From NCBI RefSeq assembly GCF_024970185.1, contig NZ_CP103965.1, forward strand, positions 1,670,001 through 1,734,000: DNA of 64,000 nt. The letters are read 5' to 3'. The position numbers and the translations under genes are program-made. Every line of letters starts with the position of its first letter. Position 1 is the first letter of the stretch. Shown here one piece after another: positions 25,398 through 34,020 of this stretch. The notes under the pieces were generated by a model, which saw only the letters and a program-made list of their open reading frames with translations, ran no database searches and was not told where the DNA came from. The stretch is from Pseudomonas sp. N3-W. Its GTDB lineage: Bacteria > Pseudomonadota > Gammaproteobacteria > Pseudomonadales > Pseudomonadaceae.

Positions 25398-25483
25398 TTC
25401 GCGAGCAGGCTCGCTCCCACAGTGGATTGGTGGTGACCGCCGATCTTGTGTTCGGCTCAAACCTTGTGGGAGCGGGCCCCGGC
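25398..25483. repeat. REP pair in reversed orientation (class A)
   Basis: Here the left arm is TTCGCGAGCAGGCTCGCTCC and the right arm TGTGGGAGCGGGCCCCGG. The two point the opposite way from the other REPINs in the window, where TGTGGGAG opens on the left. It fills the gap between convergent genes. Confidence 0.7.
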
Positions 25484-25488
25484 GACCA

Positions 25489-26079
25489 TCAGGCTGGCGC
25501 GTGTTGTTCCATTGCCGCCTTGTAGATCGAGTTCTTCGGCCGGGCAAACAGCCGTTCCATCATCGGCTCGAAGAAACTCAGCGGCAGATGCTCATAAGCC
25601 GGATCAAACGCCGCCGCATCATATTTCGCACAAAACTCGATGGTCGCCTGGTACTGCGGATGCCCGCTGAATTGTTCGCGCAAGTGCCGGTCCATGCCCA
25701 GGTGATGAAAGAAGTAATACCCCTGAAAGACCCCGTGTTTTTCCACCATCCACAGATTCTCGGCGCTGACGAAGGGCTTGAGAATCGCCGCAGCAATATC
25801 CGGATGGTTATAGGAGCCCAGGGTGTCGCCGATGTCATGGAGCAGGGCGCAGACCACGTATTCCTCGTCGCGGCCATCGTGAAAGGCACGAGTGGCGGTT
25901 TGCAGGGAATGGGTCAGACGGTCTACCGGGAAGCCGCCAAAATCTCCCTCCAGCAGCTTCAGGTGCGCCGCGATCCGTGTCGGCAATTGTCTGGCGTAAG
26001 CACTGAAGTCGGCGGCGATGATCGCCCAGTCTTCCTGCGTGCCGTCCTGCATGTGGGTGAAACGGGCGTTGGCGTTCAT
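25489..26079 (-). CDS. HD-domain phosphohydrolase-like protein
   Basis: 196 residues with an HD-fold pattern: a His early (LTHSLQTATRAFHDGRDEE), the HD pair (CALLHDIGDTLG, His-Asp) and a following NHPD, all within residues 60-120. Such proteins are metal-dependent phosphohydrolases. The Pseudomonas form, in an unit with an Mpo1-like gene, has no function I can name. The second half contains aromatic-rich stretches (YYFFHHLGMDRHLREQF). GGAT lies 7 bp before the ATG. It starts 26 bp after the Mpo1-like gene. Confidence 0.75.
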   Translation of the reverse strand: MNANARFTHMQDGTQEDWAIIAADFSAYARQLPTRIAAHLKLLEGDFGGFPVDRLTHSLQTATRAFHDGRDEEYVVCALLHDIGDTLGSYNHPDIAAAILKPFVSAENLWMVEKHGVFQGYYFFHHLGMDRHLREQFSGHPQYQATIEFCAKYDAAAFDPAYEHLPLSFFEPMMERLFARPKNSIYKAAMEQHAPA

Positions 26080-26105
26080 CGGCTATCCTTTTTTGCTAAC
26101 GGCGC

Positions 26106-26417
26106 CTAGAACGGCACGCGGCCCAGAATCATGTCGCGGTACATGACGAAATCGCCGAGCAGGCTATAAAGTGGATGCTGAAAAGTGGCCGGGCGATTCT
26201 TCTCGAAGAAGAAATGCCCGACCCAGGCGAAGCTGTAACCGGCCAGCGGCAGGGCCACCAGAAGCAGCCATGCGCCTCTGCCAACGGTCATTGCCAAAAT
26301 AAAGATCACGAGTGTGGTGCCAATAAAATGCAGGCGACGGCAGGTGCTGTTGCTGTGTTCACTGAGGTAATACGGGTAGAACTCGGCGAAGCTGTTGAAA
26401 CGCTTGATGTTTTCCAC
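26106..26417 (-). CDS. Mpo1/DUF962-family membrane protein
   Basis: 103 residues with two or three membrane segments and the family histidines (HSNSTCRRLHFIGTTLV near 20-35; GHFFFEKNRPATFQHPLYSLLGDF near 66-85). Yeast Mpo1 is an Fe(II) dioxygenase in fatty-acid alpha-oxidation, and the His pattern of that family (HxxxxxR, H, GHxxFEKNRPAT) is kept. The bacterial role is not established. First gene of a two-gene unit with the HD protein. Confidence 0.8.
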   Translation of the reverse strand: MENIKRFNSFAEFYPYYLSEHSNSTCRRLHFIGTTLVIFILAMTVGRGAWLLLVALPLAGYSFAWVGHFFFEKNRPATFQHPLYSLLGDFVMYRDMILGRVPF

Positions 26418-26561
26418 GACTGCGATCTCTGTGGTTATTGTTCTGATGGCAAGTTGTTCTGCGCGTAGGTTATTTAAGTCTAGAGTGGATATTGGCGTCA
26501 GCCAGTGACAATAGGCGCCACTTTAGTATCCTTCGGTAATGGGTCGTGGTCTGCGGCCATC

Positions 26562-27638
26562 ATGTCAGTAAACGCCATGAGCGAACGAACGACTTCTGCA
26601 AGCTGGGCGATGGGGATTGTCAAAGCACTGGAAATGGACGGCCTGGATTGCCGGGTTCTGTTCAAGCAACTGGGGCTCGACTACGCGGCGCTGGATGATC
26701 CGGATGCGCGCTTCCCGCAAGACTCAATGACGCGACTGTGGCAGCGTGCGGTCGAGCTGTCCGGCAACCCGGCCATCGGTCTGAACATGGGCAAGGTGGT
26801 TCGACCGGCGTCGTTCCATGTGGCGGGTTATGCCTTGATGTCCAGCCAGACCCTGGCCGAGGGTTTTCAGCGACTGGTGCGCTATCAGCGGATCATCGCT
26901 GAAAGTGCCGACCTGAGTTTTCGCCTGCTGGACGAAGGCTATGCGCTGATTCTGACCGTGCATGGCGATCACCTTCCGCCGACCCGGCAAAGTGCCGAGG
27001 CGTCACTCGCTTGTGCCCTGGCCCTGTGCGGCTGGTTGACCGGACGGACGCTGCAACCGCGCAAGGTGCTGTTTCAGGGTGATGAACCGGCGGATTTGCA
27101 ACCTTATAAACTGGCCTTCCATGCGCCGCTGGTGTTCAACGCACCCTATGACGCGCTGATGTTCGAACGCGCCGATATGGAGGCGCCACTGCCCACCGCC
27201 AATGAGGCCATGGCGTTGCTGCATGACCGGTTTGCCGGGGAATACCTGGCGCGATTCTCGGAAAGCCGGGTCACCCACAAGGCCCGGCAGGTGCTCTGCC
27301 GTTTGCTGCCCCAGGGCGAGCCCAAGCGCGATACCGTGGCGCAGACCCTGCACCTGTCGCAACGCACCCTGCAACGGCGGTTGCAGGAAGAGGGCACCAG
27401 TTTTCAAACGTTGCTTGATGACACTCGCCGGGAGCTGGCCGAGCAGTACCTGGCGCAGCCGAACATGACTTTGCTGGAAATCGCCTACCTGTTGGGATTT
27501 GCTGACCCGAGTAACTTCTTCCGCGCTTTCCGCCGCTGGTTCGACACCACTCCCGGCGAATATCGGGTGCGACTTCTACAGGCGCCAGCGCTGATCAATG
27601 GCGCCAGAACGCCGGAATACACAGAACAAACACGGTAA
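26562..27638 (+). CDS. AraC-family regulator (Arm-type N-terminal domain)
   Basis: 358 residues. The N-terminal 200 residues match the AraC-type arginine/ornithine-like ligand domain (MSVNAMSERTTS, then RLWQRAVELSGNPAIGLNMGKVVRPASFHVAGYALMSS). The C-terminal double helix-turn-helix is clear (about 245-335: DTVAQTLHLSQRTLQRRLQEEGTSFQTLLDDTR, then LLEIAYLLGFADPSNFFRAFRRW). Start could be ATG 26562 or ATG 26577; neither has a strong ribosome site. It diverges from the Mpo1-like gene. The last 44 bp overlap trkH antisense. Target unknown. Confidence 0.85.
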   Translation: MSVNAMSERTTSASWAMGIVKALEMDGLDCRVLFKQLGLDYAALDDPDARFPQDSMTRLWQRAVELSGNPAIGLNMGKVVRPASFHVAGYALMSSQTLAEGFQRLVRYQRIIAESADLSFRLLDEGYALILTVHGDHLPPTRQSAEASLACALALCGWLTGRTLQPRKVLFQGDEPADLQPYKLAFHAPLVFNAPYDALMFERADMEAPLPTANEAMALLHDRFAGEYLARFSESRVTHKARQVLCRLLPQGEPKRDTVAQTLHLSQRTLQRRLQEEGTSFQTLLDDTRRELAEQYLAQPNMTLLEIAYLLGFADPSNFFRAFRRWFDTTPGEYRVRLLQAPALINGARTPEYTEQTR

Positions 27639-29049
27639 TGATTTCCAGTCGGCCCAGCAGCATGCCGAACGAGAGAATCCACTTGGCCGCGTCCGGCAGC
27701 GTCGAGAAGTTGCCCGCCGGGCCGATGGTTTCACCCAGGCCCGGACCAACGCCGGACACGGTACTGGCTGCGCCGGTCAGCGCCGTCATCCAGTCCAGCC
27801 CCAGTAGCGACAGCATCAGCGCAATCACACAGATGGTGATGGCGAAGAAAAACGAAAACGTCAGGATCGAACGCACGATCTCTTCGTCGAGGCGGTGGCC
27901 GTTGTACTTCTGCTTGATCACTGCACGGGGGTGGATCAACTGGTTAAGGTTGGCCTTGAGCAGGATGTAGGCGACCTGGAAGCGGAAAATCTTGATGCCG
28001 CCAGCGGTCGAGCCGGAACATCCCCCCACAAAGCCCAGATAAAAGAACAGCATCAGCGAGAAGTTGCCCCAGATGCTGTAGTCCCCTAGTGCAAACCCGG
28101 TGGTGGTCACCACCGAAGTCACGTTCACCGCCACATGCCGCAATGCCTCGAACCAGTGCAGGTCGGTGGTCCACCAATACCAGGTGCCCAGCACCAGCCA
28201 CGTCACCAGCAACATGCCGAGCAGGCCCTGAACCTGCTGATCCTTGATCAGCGCACGACGGTTGCCGCGCAGGGTGGCCACGTACAGGGTGAACGGCAGG
28301 CTGCCGAGGATCATTACCACCACGGCGACCCAGTGCACCGCCGGTTGTTTCCAGTGGGCCAGGGATTCGTCGGAGGTCGAAAAACCGCCGGTGGAGATCG
28401 CCGACATCGCATGGTTGATCGCATCGAACAGATTCATCCCGGCCCACCAGAACGCCAGGCTGCCGAGAATGGTGATGCCGACATAGGCGGCCACGATCAA
28501 GCGCGCCACCATGTGGGAGCGGGGCATGACTTTTTCCGAGCGGTCCGAGGACTCGGTCTGGAACAGGCGCATGCCGCCGATGCGCAGCAAGGGCAAAATC
28601 GCCACCGCCATGCCGATAAAGCCGATGCCGCCCAACCAGTGCAGCAGTGAGCGCCATATCAGGATGCCCGGGGACATGGTGTCCAGGCCGCTGAGTACGG
28701 TGGAGCCGGTGGCGGTGATGCCGGACATGCTTTCGAAAAACGAGTCGGTGTAACTGATGTGCTGGGTCAGCAGGAACGGCAGCGCGGCGAAGATGCACAC
28801 CACCAGCCAGCTGCTGACCGTCAGCAGGTACATGTCTCGCGGGCGCAGGTGAATGTGCTCGGGCCGACCGGGAATCACTAGCGCGAGCCCGGCGACAAAG
28901 GTAATCATGCTGGCCCAGAGGAACGACGGCAGGTCGCTGGTGCGCTCGAAAACCACCAGCGTGGCCATGGGCACGACCATGGCGATGGCCAGGGTAATCA
29001 GGAAGATGCCGATGATGAAACCAATGATCCGTAAGGTCGGCAACGCCAT
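27595..29049 (-). CDS. trkH: Trk potassium uptake protein TrkH/TrkI
   Basis: 484 residues, a potassium channel-like membrane subunit that works with cytosolic TrkA. Four pore loops with selectivity-filter glycines can be seen: SGITATGSTVLSG, AISTGGFS, TSVVTTTGFALG and STVSGVGPGLGETIGPAGNF. ATG 29047-29049 gives the usual TrkH length; an alternative ATG at 29106 has a better purine stretch upstream and would add 19 residues. Tail-to-tail with the AraC gene. Divergent from a nitroreductase gene. TrkH versus TrkI cannot be decided here. Confidence 0.9.
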   Translation of the reverse strand: MALPTLRIIGFIIGIFLITLAIAMVVPMATLVVFERTSDLPSFLWASMITFVAGLALVIPGRPEHIHLRPRDMYLLTVSSWLVVCIFAALPFLLTQHISYTDSFFESMSGITATGSTVLSGLDTMSPGILIWRSLLHWLGGIGFIGMAVAILPLLRIGGMRLFQTESSDRSEKVMPRSHMVARLIVAAYVGITILGSLAFWWAGMNLFDAINHAMSAISTGGFSTSDESLAHWKQPAVHWVAVVVMILGSLPFTLYVATLRGNRRALIKDQQVQGLLGMLLVTWLVLGTWYWWTTDLHWFEALRHVAVNVTSVVTTTGFALGDYSIWGNFSLMLFFYLGFVGGCSGSTAGGIKIFRFQVAYILLKANLNQLIHPRAVIKQKYNGHRLDEEIVRSILTFSFFFAITICVIALMLSLLGLDWMTALTGAASTVSGVGPGLGETIGPAGNFSTLPDAAKWILSFGMLLGRLEIITVFVLCIPAFWRH

Positions 29050-29170
29050 GAAGTCCGCTCGGGCTGTGGTGGGCAAGGGCGCCATTCTACCTGCGAGGTC
29101 TGCCATGTAAACCGGCACTCCCGAGGGGATCCCGCTAGAATAGCCAAACATTTTTTACAGGAGGTGACTG

Positions 29171-29737
29171 ATGCAGGCTCTCGACGTTTTGCTCAACCGT
29201 GTTTCCGTTCCGCGGCTGCTGGACCCGGCGCCGACTGCCGAGCAACGGCAAGCCCTGTTTGCCGCCGCGATGCGCGCACCGGATCATGGCCATTTGCAGC
29301 CGTGGCGTTTCCTGACCGTTGAAGGCGCGGCGCGCGAGCAAATGGGCGAGCTGCTGGCCGAAGCGGCAAAGCTGCAAGACAGCGACGTGGCCGAGGCGGC
29401 GCTGGGCAAGGCGCGGAACGGCCCGTTGCGAGCGCCGCTGGTGGTCGTGGTAATCGCCAGGTTGCAGGATCACGTCAAGTATCCGAAGTCCGAGCAGTTG
29501 CTGGCAGCGGGTTGCGCGGCTCACGGGATTTTGCTGGCGGCTTATGCACAGGGTATTGGCGCGGTGTGGCGTACGGGTGAGCTGGCTTATTCGGCGCATG
29601 TGGCCAAAGGTTTGGGGCTTGCGGAAGGGGAAGAGGTGATTGCGTTCCTTTATCTCGGCACGCCGCTGAAAGAGCCACGGGTTGCAGAGAAAGTCGACCT
29701 CGCCGAGTTCGTCAGCGCCTGGCCCGGTAAAGCCTGA
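29171..29737 (+). CDS. YdjA-like nitroreductase family protein
   Basis: 188 residues of the FMN-dependent nitroreductase fold in the small YdjA form. FMN-binding patterns are the N-terminal PRLLDPAPTAEQRQALFAAAMRAPDHGHLQPWRF block, and the GAVWRTGELAY block near 135-145, with the closing FLYLGTP. It would reduce nitro- or enone-type substrates with NAD(P)H. A very strong ribosome site (AGGAGGTGA) ends 4 bp before the ATG. Followed by a compact REP hairpin, probably its terminator. Confidence 0.85.
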   Translation: MQALDVLLNRVSVPRLLDPAPTAEQRQALFAAAMRAPDHGHLQPWRFLTVEGAAREQMGELLAEAAKLQDSDVAEAALGKARNGPLRAPLVVVVIARLQDHVKYPKSEQLLAAGCAAHGILLAAYAQGIGAVWRTGELAYSAHVAKGLGLAEGEEVIAFLYLGTPLKEPRVAEKVDLAEFVSAWPGKA

Positions 29738-29751
29738 CACCACAAATCCCT

Positions 29752-29779
29752 TGTGGGAGCGAGCCTGCTCGCTCCCACA
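29752..29779. repeat. Compact REP hairpin between convergent genes
   Basis: TGTGGGAGCGAG pairs perfectly with CTCGCTCCCACA around a CCTG tetraloop: the two REP arms are fused into one 12-bp hairpin. It lies between the nitroreductase and the convergent sensor kinase and could stop both transcripts. Confidence 0.75.
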
Positions 29780-29803
29780 TTGGATTGTGGTGATGACAGA
29801 GTT

Positions 29804-31144
29804 TCAGGGTTGAACAACAGCCCCCGGCACCAGCGGCAACTCCAGACTTGCAATAAACCCGCCCTGCGGATGATTGGCCAGTACCAGACTGCCGCCATGG
29901 CGCTCTGCTGCGCGGCGCGCAATCGCCAGGCCCAGACCATGCCCGGCCGCCGTCTGGCCCGGTGCCCGGTAGAACGGCTCGCCCAACTGACTCAAAGACC
30001 CGGCTTCGACCCCCGGTCCATGGTCGCGCACACTGACCACGATCCGCTCGCCTTGCAGCGCCGCTTGCATCTCGATCGGCTGGCCTACCGGGTTGAACCG
30101 CTGCGCATTGCGCAACAGATTGTCCACGGCGCGTTCGATCATGGTCGGCCAGCCTTTGAGGTTCAGCGGTTGCTCGGCCTCCAGACGCACGGTTTGATCC
30201 GGGGAACCAAGCTGTGCATCTTTTTGCAAGGTTGAGAGCAAGGCATTGAGGTCCACTTCTTCGGCACTGGCGTTGTCGGCGTCGACCCGCGCCAACACCA
30301 GAATTTCGCTGATCAGCGCTTCCAGACGATCACACTCGCGGGTCAGGCGCGGCCAGAGTTTTTGTCGTTCCTCAGGGTTGGCTCGCTCGGCCAGTGCCAG
30401 GGCGATACGTAGCCGGGCGAGGGGCGAGCGCAGCTCATGGGAAACGTCCCGCAACAATTGCCGCTGGCTGCCGATCAAGCTTTGCAGGCGAGCGCCCATG
30501 CGGTTGAAATCGTTGGCCAGCACACCGAATTCATCGCGGCGGTTCGCCAGTTTCACCAGGCTGTTTTGCTGATAGGTGGTTTGCCCAAGATCATGCACGG
30601 CACCACGCAAACGGCTGAGGGGGCGAGTGATCGAGAGTGTCACCAGCAGGCTGAACAAGGTCAGCACCACCAGCGCAATCCCAAGGGCACTGAGCGGCCA
30701 GAGCAGGCTGTCGCGATGCCATGAGTCCAGTTCCGGGTGCGGTATGCGGTAGATCAGCAGGTAAGTGTTGCCGGTTTTCTCGCTGGTGTACTCGGCGGTC
30801 AGGCGACGCCAGGGTAAACGATGATCATCGTCATTCTGTCGCGCTTCGAAGGCGGCCGCACGGCGCGGGAATGTGCCACGCACTACCGGGTCGCCACTTT
30901 CGTTGAGCACCTGAACGTCGATGTGATATTGGCGTTTGCGCTGTTCAAGGATGTTCTGGGCGGCCTCTTCGCCCTGGGCCTCGTAGGTTTGCGTCCACTC
31001 TTCAGCCAGGGTGTTGAGCCCCGGATGATGGCTGAGAATCCAGGCGTCCTGGTTGAGCATATGCCCGAGCAAAATGGACAGCCCTGCAACCAGAGCGATA
31101 GCCAACCAGAAGCTGGCCAGAATACGCCAGAACAATGAGCGCAC
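29804..31144 (-). CDS. Cpx-like sensor histidine kinase
   Basis: 446 residues. Two membrane helices (about 8-28 and 148-172) enclose a periplasmic sensor of about 120 residues, followed by a HAMP domain (about 172-226), the H-box with phospho-accepting His236 (RDVSHELRSPLARLRIAL) and the ATPase domain with N, G1 and G2 boxes (ERAVDNLLRNAQRF, VRDHGPGV, GHGLGLAIARR). It follows a Spy-like gene and a CpxR-type regulator, the order I recall for P. aeruginosa PA3206-PA3204 (cpxS, a cpxP-like gene, cpxR). Envelope stress sensing is inferred. A terminator-like hairpin separates it from the Spy-like gene. Confidence 0.85.
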   Translation of the reverse strand: MRSLFWRILASFWLAIALVAGLSILLGHMLNQDAWILSHHPGLNTLAEEWTQTYEAQGEEAAQNILEQRKRQYHIDVQVLNESGDPVVRGTFPRRAAAFEARQNDDDHRLPWRRLTAEYTSEKTGNTYLLIYRIPHPELDSWHRDSLLWPLSALGIALVVLTLFSLLVTLSITRPLSRLRGAVHDLGQTTYQQNSLVKLANRRDEFGVLANDFNRMGARLQSLIGSQRQLLRDVSHELRSPLARLRIALALAERANPEERQKLWPRLTRECDRLEALISEILVLARVDADNASAEEVDLNALLSTLQKDAQLGSPDQTVRLEAEQPLNLKGWPTMIERAVDNLLRNAQRFNPVGQPIEMQAALQGERIVVSVRDHGPGVEAGSLSQLGEPFYRAPGQTAAGHGLGLAIARRAAERHGGSLVLANHPQGGFIASLELPLVPGAVVQP

Positions 31145-31163
31145 AGAAAATCCTCAAACAAAG

Positions 31164-31192
31164 AAAGCCCAACGGCGATTAACCGTTGGGCT
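31164..31192 (-). terminator. Intrinsic terminator/attenuator between spy-like and kinase genes
   Basis: A perfect 10-bp stem (AGCCCAACGG with CCGTTGGGCT) and 7-base loop, followed on the minus strand by TTTCTTTG. It sits 20 bp after the Spy-like stop and 20 bp before the kinase start, so it should reduce read-through into the kinase. Confidence 0.8.
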
Positions 31193-31211
31193 GGAACGTA
31201 ACGCTAGAACA

Positions 31212-31655
31212 TTATTGCGCTTTTTGCGGTTGTTGCGCTTTCCAGGCCTTGAATTCGGCCCATTCGGCACGACGCTCAGCCTGTTTTTTCTGGATCGCGT
31301 CGAACGTTTTTTGCTGATCCGGCTTGAGCACTGCACGAATGTCAGCCTGGGTTTTCTGGCGACCGGCAGCCATTTGATCTTTCAGCGCTTGCTGATCGGC
31401 TGGCGACAGTTTCTGCAAGTATTGCTGCACCAGCTCTTTACGGGCGTGCATCTGGCCGCCAATCAGTTTGCGGATCTGCTCGCGCTGTTCGCGGCTCAGG
31501 TCCAGCTTGCTGTAAGGGCCTTTGCCGTGCATTTGATGGCCGCCCCAATGTTGGCCGCCTTCAGGGCCACCCATCGGGCCACCACCTTCAGGCATGGCCA
31601 TGGCGACGGTGGGCAGGGCGGCGGCGAACATCAGAGCGATAAGGGTCTTGCGCAT
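31212..31655 (-). CDS. Spy/CpxP-like periplasmic chaperone (LTXXQ repeats)
   Basis: 147 residues with a signal peptide ending near AMA (about 20). The mature protein is His/Gly/Met-rich at first (GGQHWGGHQMHGKG), possibly metal-binding, then purely helical with LTXXQ-type motifs (LSREQREQIRK, about 53-63; LSPADQQALK, about 83-92). This is the build of Spy and CpxP, which hold unfolded proteins or damp Cpx signalling. Start ATG 31653-31655 has AAGGAG 7 bp upstream. It lies between the response regulator and kinase genes, and a CpxR-type box lies 83 bp upstream. Confidence 0.85.
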   Translation of the reverse strand: MRKTLIALMFAAALPTVAMAMPEGGGPMGGPEGGQHWGGHQMHGKGPYSKLDLSREQREQIRKLIGGQMHARKELVQQYLQKLSPADQQALKDQMAAGRQKTQADIRAVLKPDQQKTFDAIQKKQAERRAEWAEFKAWKAQQPQKAQ

Positions 31656-31737
31656 GGTGAATCTCCTTGTCTCGTTCCCGGTACGTTCCGGATGAGTACA
31701 GATTACGGAGATCAAGGTCAGCGGCGGTCAGCGGAGC

Positions 31738-31753
31738 GTAAAGCTTGGGTAAA
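31738..31753. promoter_or_regulatory. Candidate CpxR box
   Basis: Direct repeats GTAAA and GTAAA separated by 6 bp (GCTTGG). The CpxR consensus is GTAAA-N5-GTAAA with some spacing tolerance. It lies between the response regulator and Spy-like genes, about 83 bp upstream of the latter, in a position suited to activating it. Confidence 0.6.
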
Positions 31754-31829
31754 GACGGTTTTGAGCGATCCTGACAAATCACGCTATCGACGACAACACA
31801 CGGCCCCCTTTAGGAGATGCCGTGTGTAG

Positions 31830-32507
31830 TCAGAGGCTGTAATAGTACCCGCGACTGCGTAGCGCAATGATGCGTGGCCGGCCATCGGGGTGTGGACCGA
31901 TTTTCTTGCGCAGATTGCTGACGTGCATGTCCAGGCTGCGGTCGTACAGGGTCAGTTTGCGGCCGAGGGCGATCTGGGCCAGTTCCTGTTTGTCCAGCGG
32001 CTCGCCCGGTTGCTTGAGCAAGGCCTCGAGCAGGCGGCTTTCGGAAACGGTGAGGGTGTATTCCTGTTCGTCGATGCTGACCACGCCACGCACCGGGCTG
32101 AAACACAGGTCGCCCAGTTCGAGCTGGCTGGAGGCGGCTGCCGGATGGCTGCGGCGCAATACGGCACGCAGGCGGGCGGTCAGTTCCCGTGGATCGCAGG
32201 GTTTGGCCAGGTAATCGTCGGCACCGAGTTCCAGGCCCAGGATACGGTCCAGCGGCTCGCCACGTGCCGAGAGCATCAGCACCGGCAGGTCCGGGTGGTC
32301 GGCGCGCAGTTGCTTGAGCAGTTCCAGGCCGCTGCCATCGGGCAGCATCACGTCCAGCACCACGGCGGCCGGCGATGTCTCGGCCAGCGCCCGGCGGGCA
32401 CTCTGGCCGTCATGGCAGGCATGCACCACAAAGCCTTCCTGGCTCAACCAACTGCTCAGGAGCTCGCACAGCTCCTGGTCATCATCAATTAGTAACAGCT
32501 CGCTCAT
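31830..32507 (-). CDS. cpxR: CpxR-like OmpR-family response regulator
   Basis: 225 residues. Receiver domain (1-115) with acidic pocket Asp8-Asp9, phosphoacceptor Asp52 (VVLDVMLPDGSG) and Lys in LAKPCDP; then a winged-helix output domain (about 130-222; LTVSESRLLEALLKQPGEPLDKQELAQIALGRKL, RSLDMHVSNLRKKIG). The paired kinase and Spy-like neighbours, and the GTAAA repeats nearby, argue for CpxR. It starts 7 bp after the end of a small membrane protein gene on the same strand, so the two form one transcript. Confidence 0.88.
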   Translation of the reverse strand: MSELLLIDDDQELCELLSSWLSQEGFVVHACHDGQSARRALAETSPAAVVLDVMLPDGSGLELLKQLRADHPDLPVLMLSARGEPLDRILGLELGADDYLAKPCDPRELTARLRAVLRRSHPAAASSQLELGDLCFSPVRGVVSIDEQEYTLTVSESRLLEALLKQPGEPLDKQELAQIALGRKLTLYDRSLDMHVSNLRKKIGPHPDGRPRIIALRSRGYYYSL

Positions 32508-32514
32508 GACTCAC

Positions 32515-32925
32515 TCAATTTAGCCATTGTCGACGTTTTCGACTTGCACCACTGGCAAAGATACCGCAGAGCAGAGCCAATAGCGCTACCCCCCCGCCGG
32601 TGACGAACCATTGCTGTTGGTCGGTCAGCAGACGCGGCAACGGACTTGCCAGGGCTTCCTTGAGTTGCAGCTTCAAACGCTGGTTCTCCTGGCGAAGGCG
32701 GCTCAACTGGACGCTTTCACGCTCACTGTCGGCATTTTGCAGTTGTTTGTTCAATTCTTCTCGTTGCTGCTCGCTTGCTTTCAAGCGTTGCTGCAACTCG
32801 GTGATCTGACTGCCGGCGCTCAGGGACAGCGGCGTGGAGCTGCCACCCGTGGCGCTTTCTTCACCATGGGCGGGGGCCCCGATCGACAACGTCACCAACA
32901 TCAGACACAACGGACCCTTGCGCAT
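32515..32925 (-). CDS. Coiled-coil membrane-anchored protein, SH3-less
   Basis: 136 residues: signal peptide (AGAPAHG region, about 20), a Ser-rich segment, a long coiled coil (about 45-90: ITELQQRLKASEQQREELNKQLQNADSERESVQLSRLRQENQRLKLQL) and one C-terminal membrane helix (about 108-126) with a basic tail (RKRRQ). This resembles the C-terminal half of the TIGR04211 SH3-plus-anchor proteins but no SH3 domain is present. Start ATG 32923-32925 has AGGAG 6 bp upstream. It is upstream of cpxR in the same unit; the function is unknown and an envelope-stress link is only contextual. Confidence 0.65.
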   Translation of the reverse strand: MRKGPLCLMLVTLSIGAPAHGEESATGGSSTPLSLSAGSQITELQQRLKASEQQREELNKQLQNADSERESVQLSRLRQENQRLKLQLKEALASPLPRLLTDQQQWFVTGGGVALLALLCGIFASGASRKRRQWLN

Positions 32926-32996
32926 CGCCACTCCTGATTCCAATACGAGTATTGGGCAAGTTGTCGGCAGGCAAACGAGAATAATGAGCGATTGAG

Positions 32997-33026
32997 AGCG
33001 CGACGAACCCATAAGGTTCATCGCGA
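32997..33026. terminator. Hairpin after yciI
   Basis: CGCGA-C-GAACC pairs with GGTTC-A-TCGCG around CATAA, 10 paired bases with one bulged position each side. No T-run follows, so terminator function is only possible. Confidence 0.35.
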
Positions 33027-33035
33027 GGGGAAGTT

Positions 33036-33335
33036 TTAAGGCAGGACTTGCTTGAACGGCTTTACCGAAACGTTGGCGTAGACGCCTGCAGCGATATAAG
33101 GATCGGCGTCGGCCCAGGCCTGTGCGGCGCTCAGGGAATCGAATTCGGCGACGATCAGGCTGCCGGTGAAACCCGCGGCGCCCGGATCATTGCTGTCGAC
33201 CGCCGGGTGCGGTCCGGCCAGGACAATGCGGCCTTCACCCTTGAGCACTTGCAGGCGCTCAAGGTGCGCGGGCCGTGCGGCCAGTCGGGCTTGCAGGGAA
33301 TCGGCGACGTCGGTGGCAATGATTGCGTAGAGCAT
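33036..33335 (-). CDS. YciI-family protein
   Basis: 99 residues, a ferredoxin-like fold of the YciI type. Family marks are the opening [28 protein letters not shown], the [10 protein letters not shown] block (with the His of the family) and the late [20 protein letters not shown]. YciI proteins are small presumed enzymes with no settled role. The start is 1 bp past the septation protein stop, so translation is coupled with it, as in other pseudomonads. Confidence 0.88.
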   Translation of the reverse strand: MLYAIIATDVADSLQARLAARPAHLERLQVLKGEGRIVLAGPHPAVDSNDPGAAGFTGSLIVAEFDSLSAAQAWADADPYIAAGVYANVSVKPFKQVLP

Positions 33336-33336
33336 G

Positions 33337-33933
33337 TCAGTCCTCGGTTTTTGGCGTTGTAGTGTCGGCATCGTGCAGGTGGCGGGACAGGTAGATGCCC
33401 TGGCCGACCAGGAACAGCAGAGTCATGCCCAGGCTGCCGAAGACCTTGAAGTCCACCCAGTAGCTCTGGAACGTGAACGCCACAAACAGGTTGGCGGCGC
33501 CGCAAAACAGGAAAAACGCGATCCAGGCGATGTTCAGGCGCGTCCAGACCGGGTCCGGCAAGGTCAGCGCGTGGCCCATGATGCGTTTGATCAGCAGACG
33601 GTCGCCGATGAAGTGGCTGCCGATGAACGCCAGCGCGAACAGCCAGTTGACCACCGGGGCTTTCCATTTCAGGAATGTCTCGCTGTGGAACGCCAGCGTC
33701 AGGCTGCCGAACACCAAGCAGGCGACAAGGGTCAGCCATTGGCTCTTTTCCAGCTTGCGCTGCTTGATGAAAAGCGCGCCGTAGACCACCAGCGAGCTGA
33801 TGATCAGCATCGCGGTAGCGCTGTAGATGCCGCCGACAGTCACCTCGTGACCGGCGATGTCGACGACCCGTGGATCAAGTTTGTAGACGATGAAAAACAG
33901 CAGGAGCGGGATGAAATCGATGAATTGTTTCAC
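33337..33933 (-). CDS. yciB: Septation protein A (YciB/IspZ)
   Basis: 198 residues with five or six membrane helices. The N-terminus [18 protein letters not shown] is the family signature and fixes the start at GTG 33931-33933; the longer frame would add 13 residues not found in the family. Inner-membrane protein linked to cell division and envelope stress. Forms an operon with yciI and is divergent from the PHP gene. There is no strong ribosome site before the GTG. Confidence 0.88.
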   Translation of the reverse strand: MKQFIDFIPLLLFFIVYKLDPRVVDIAGHEVTVGGIYSATAMLIISSLVVYGALFIKQRKLEKSQWLTLVACLVFGSLTLAFHSETFLKWKAPVVNWLFALAFIGSHFIGDRLLIKRIMGHALTLPDPVWTRLNIAWIAFFLFCGAANLFVAFTFQSYWVDFKVFGSLGMTLLFLVGQGIYLSRHLHDADTTTPKTED

Positions 33934-34020
33934 AGTGGCAGCCAGAAGCAGGATGTGGCGGCATAATAACAAACATATGGGCGCGCGATAGCGCCAGCTG
34001 ATTTGAGGTTACAAAGCCCC

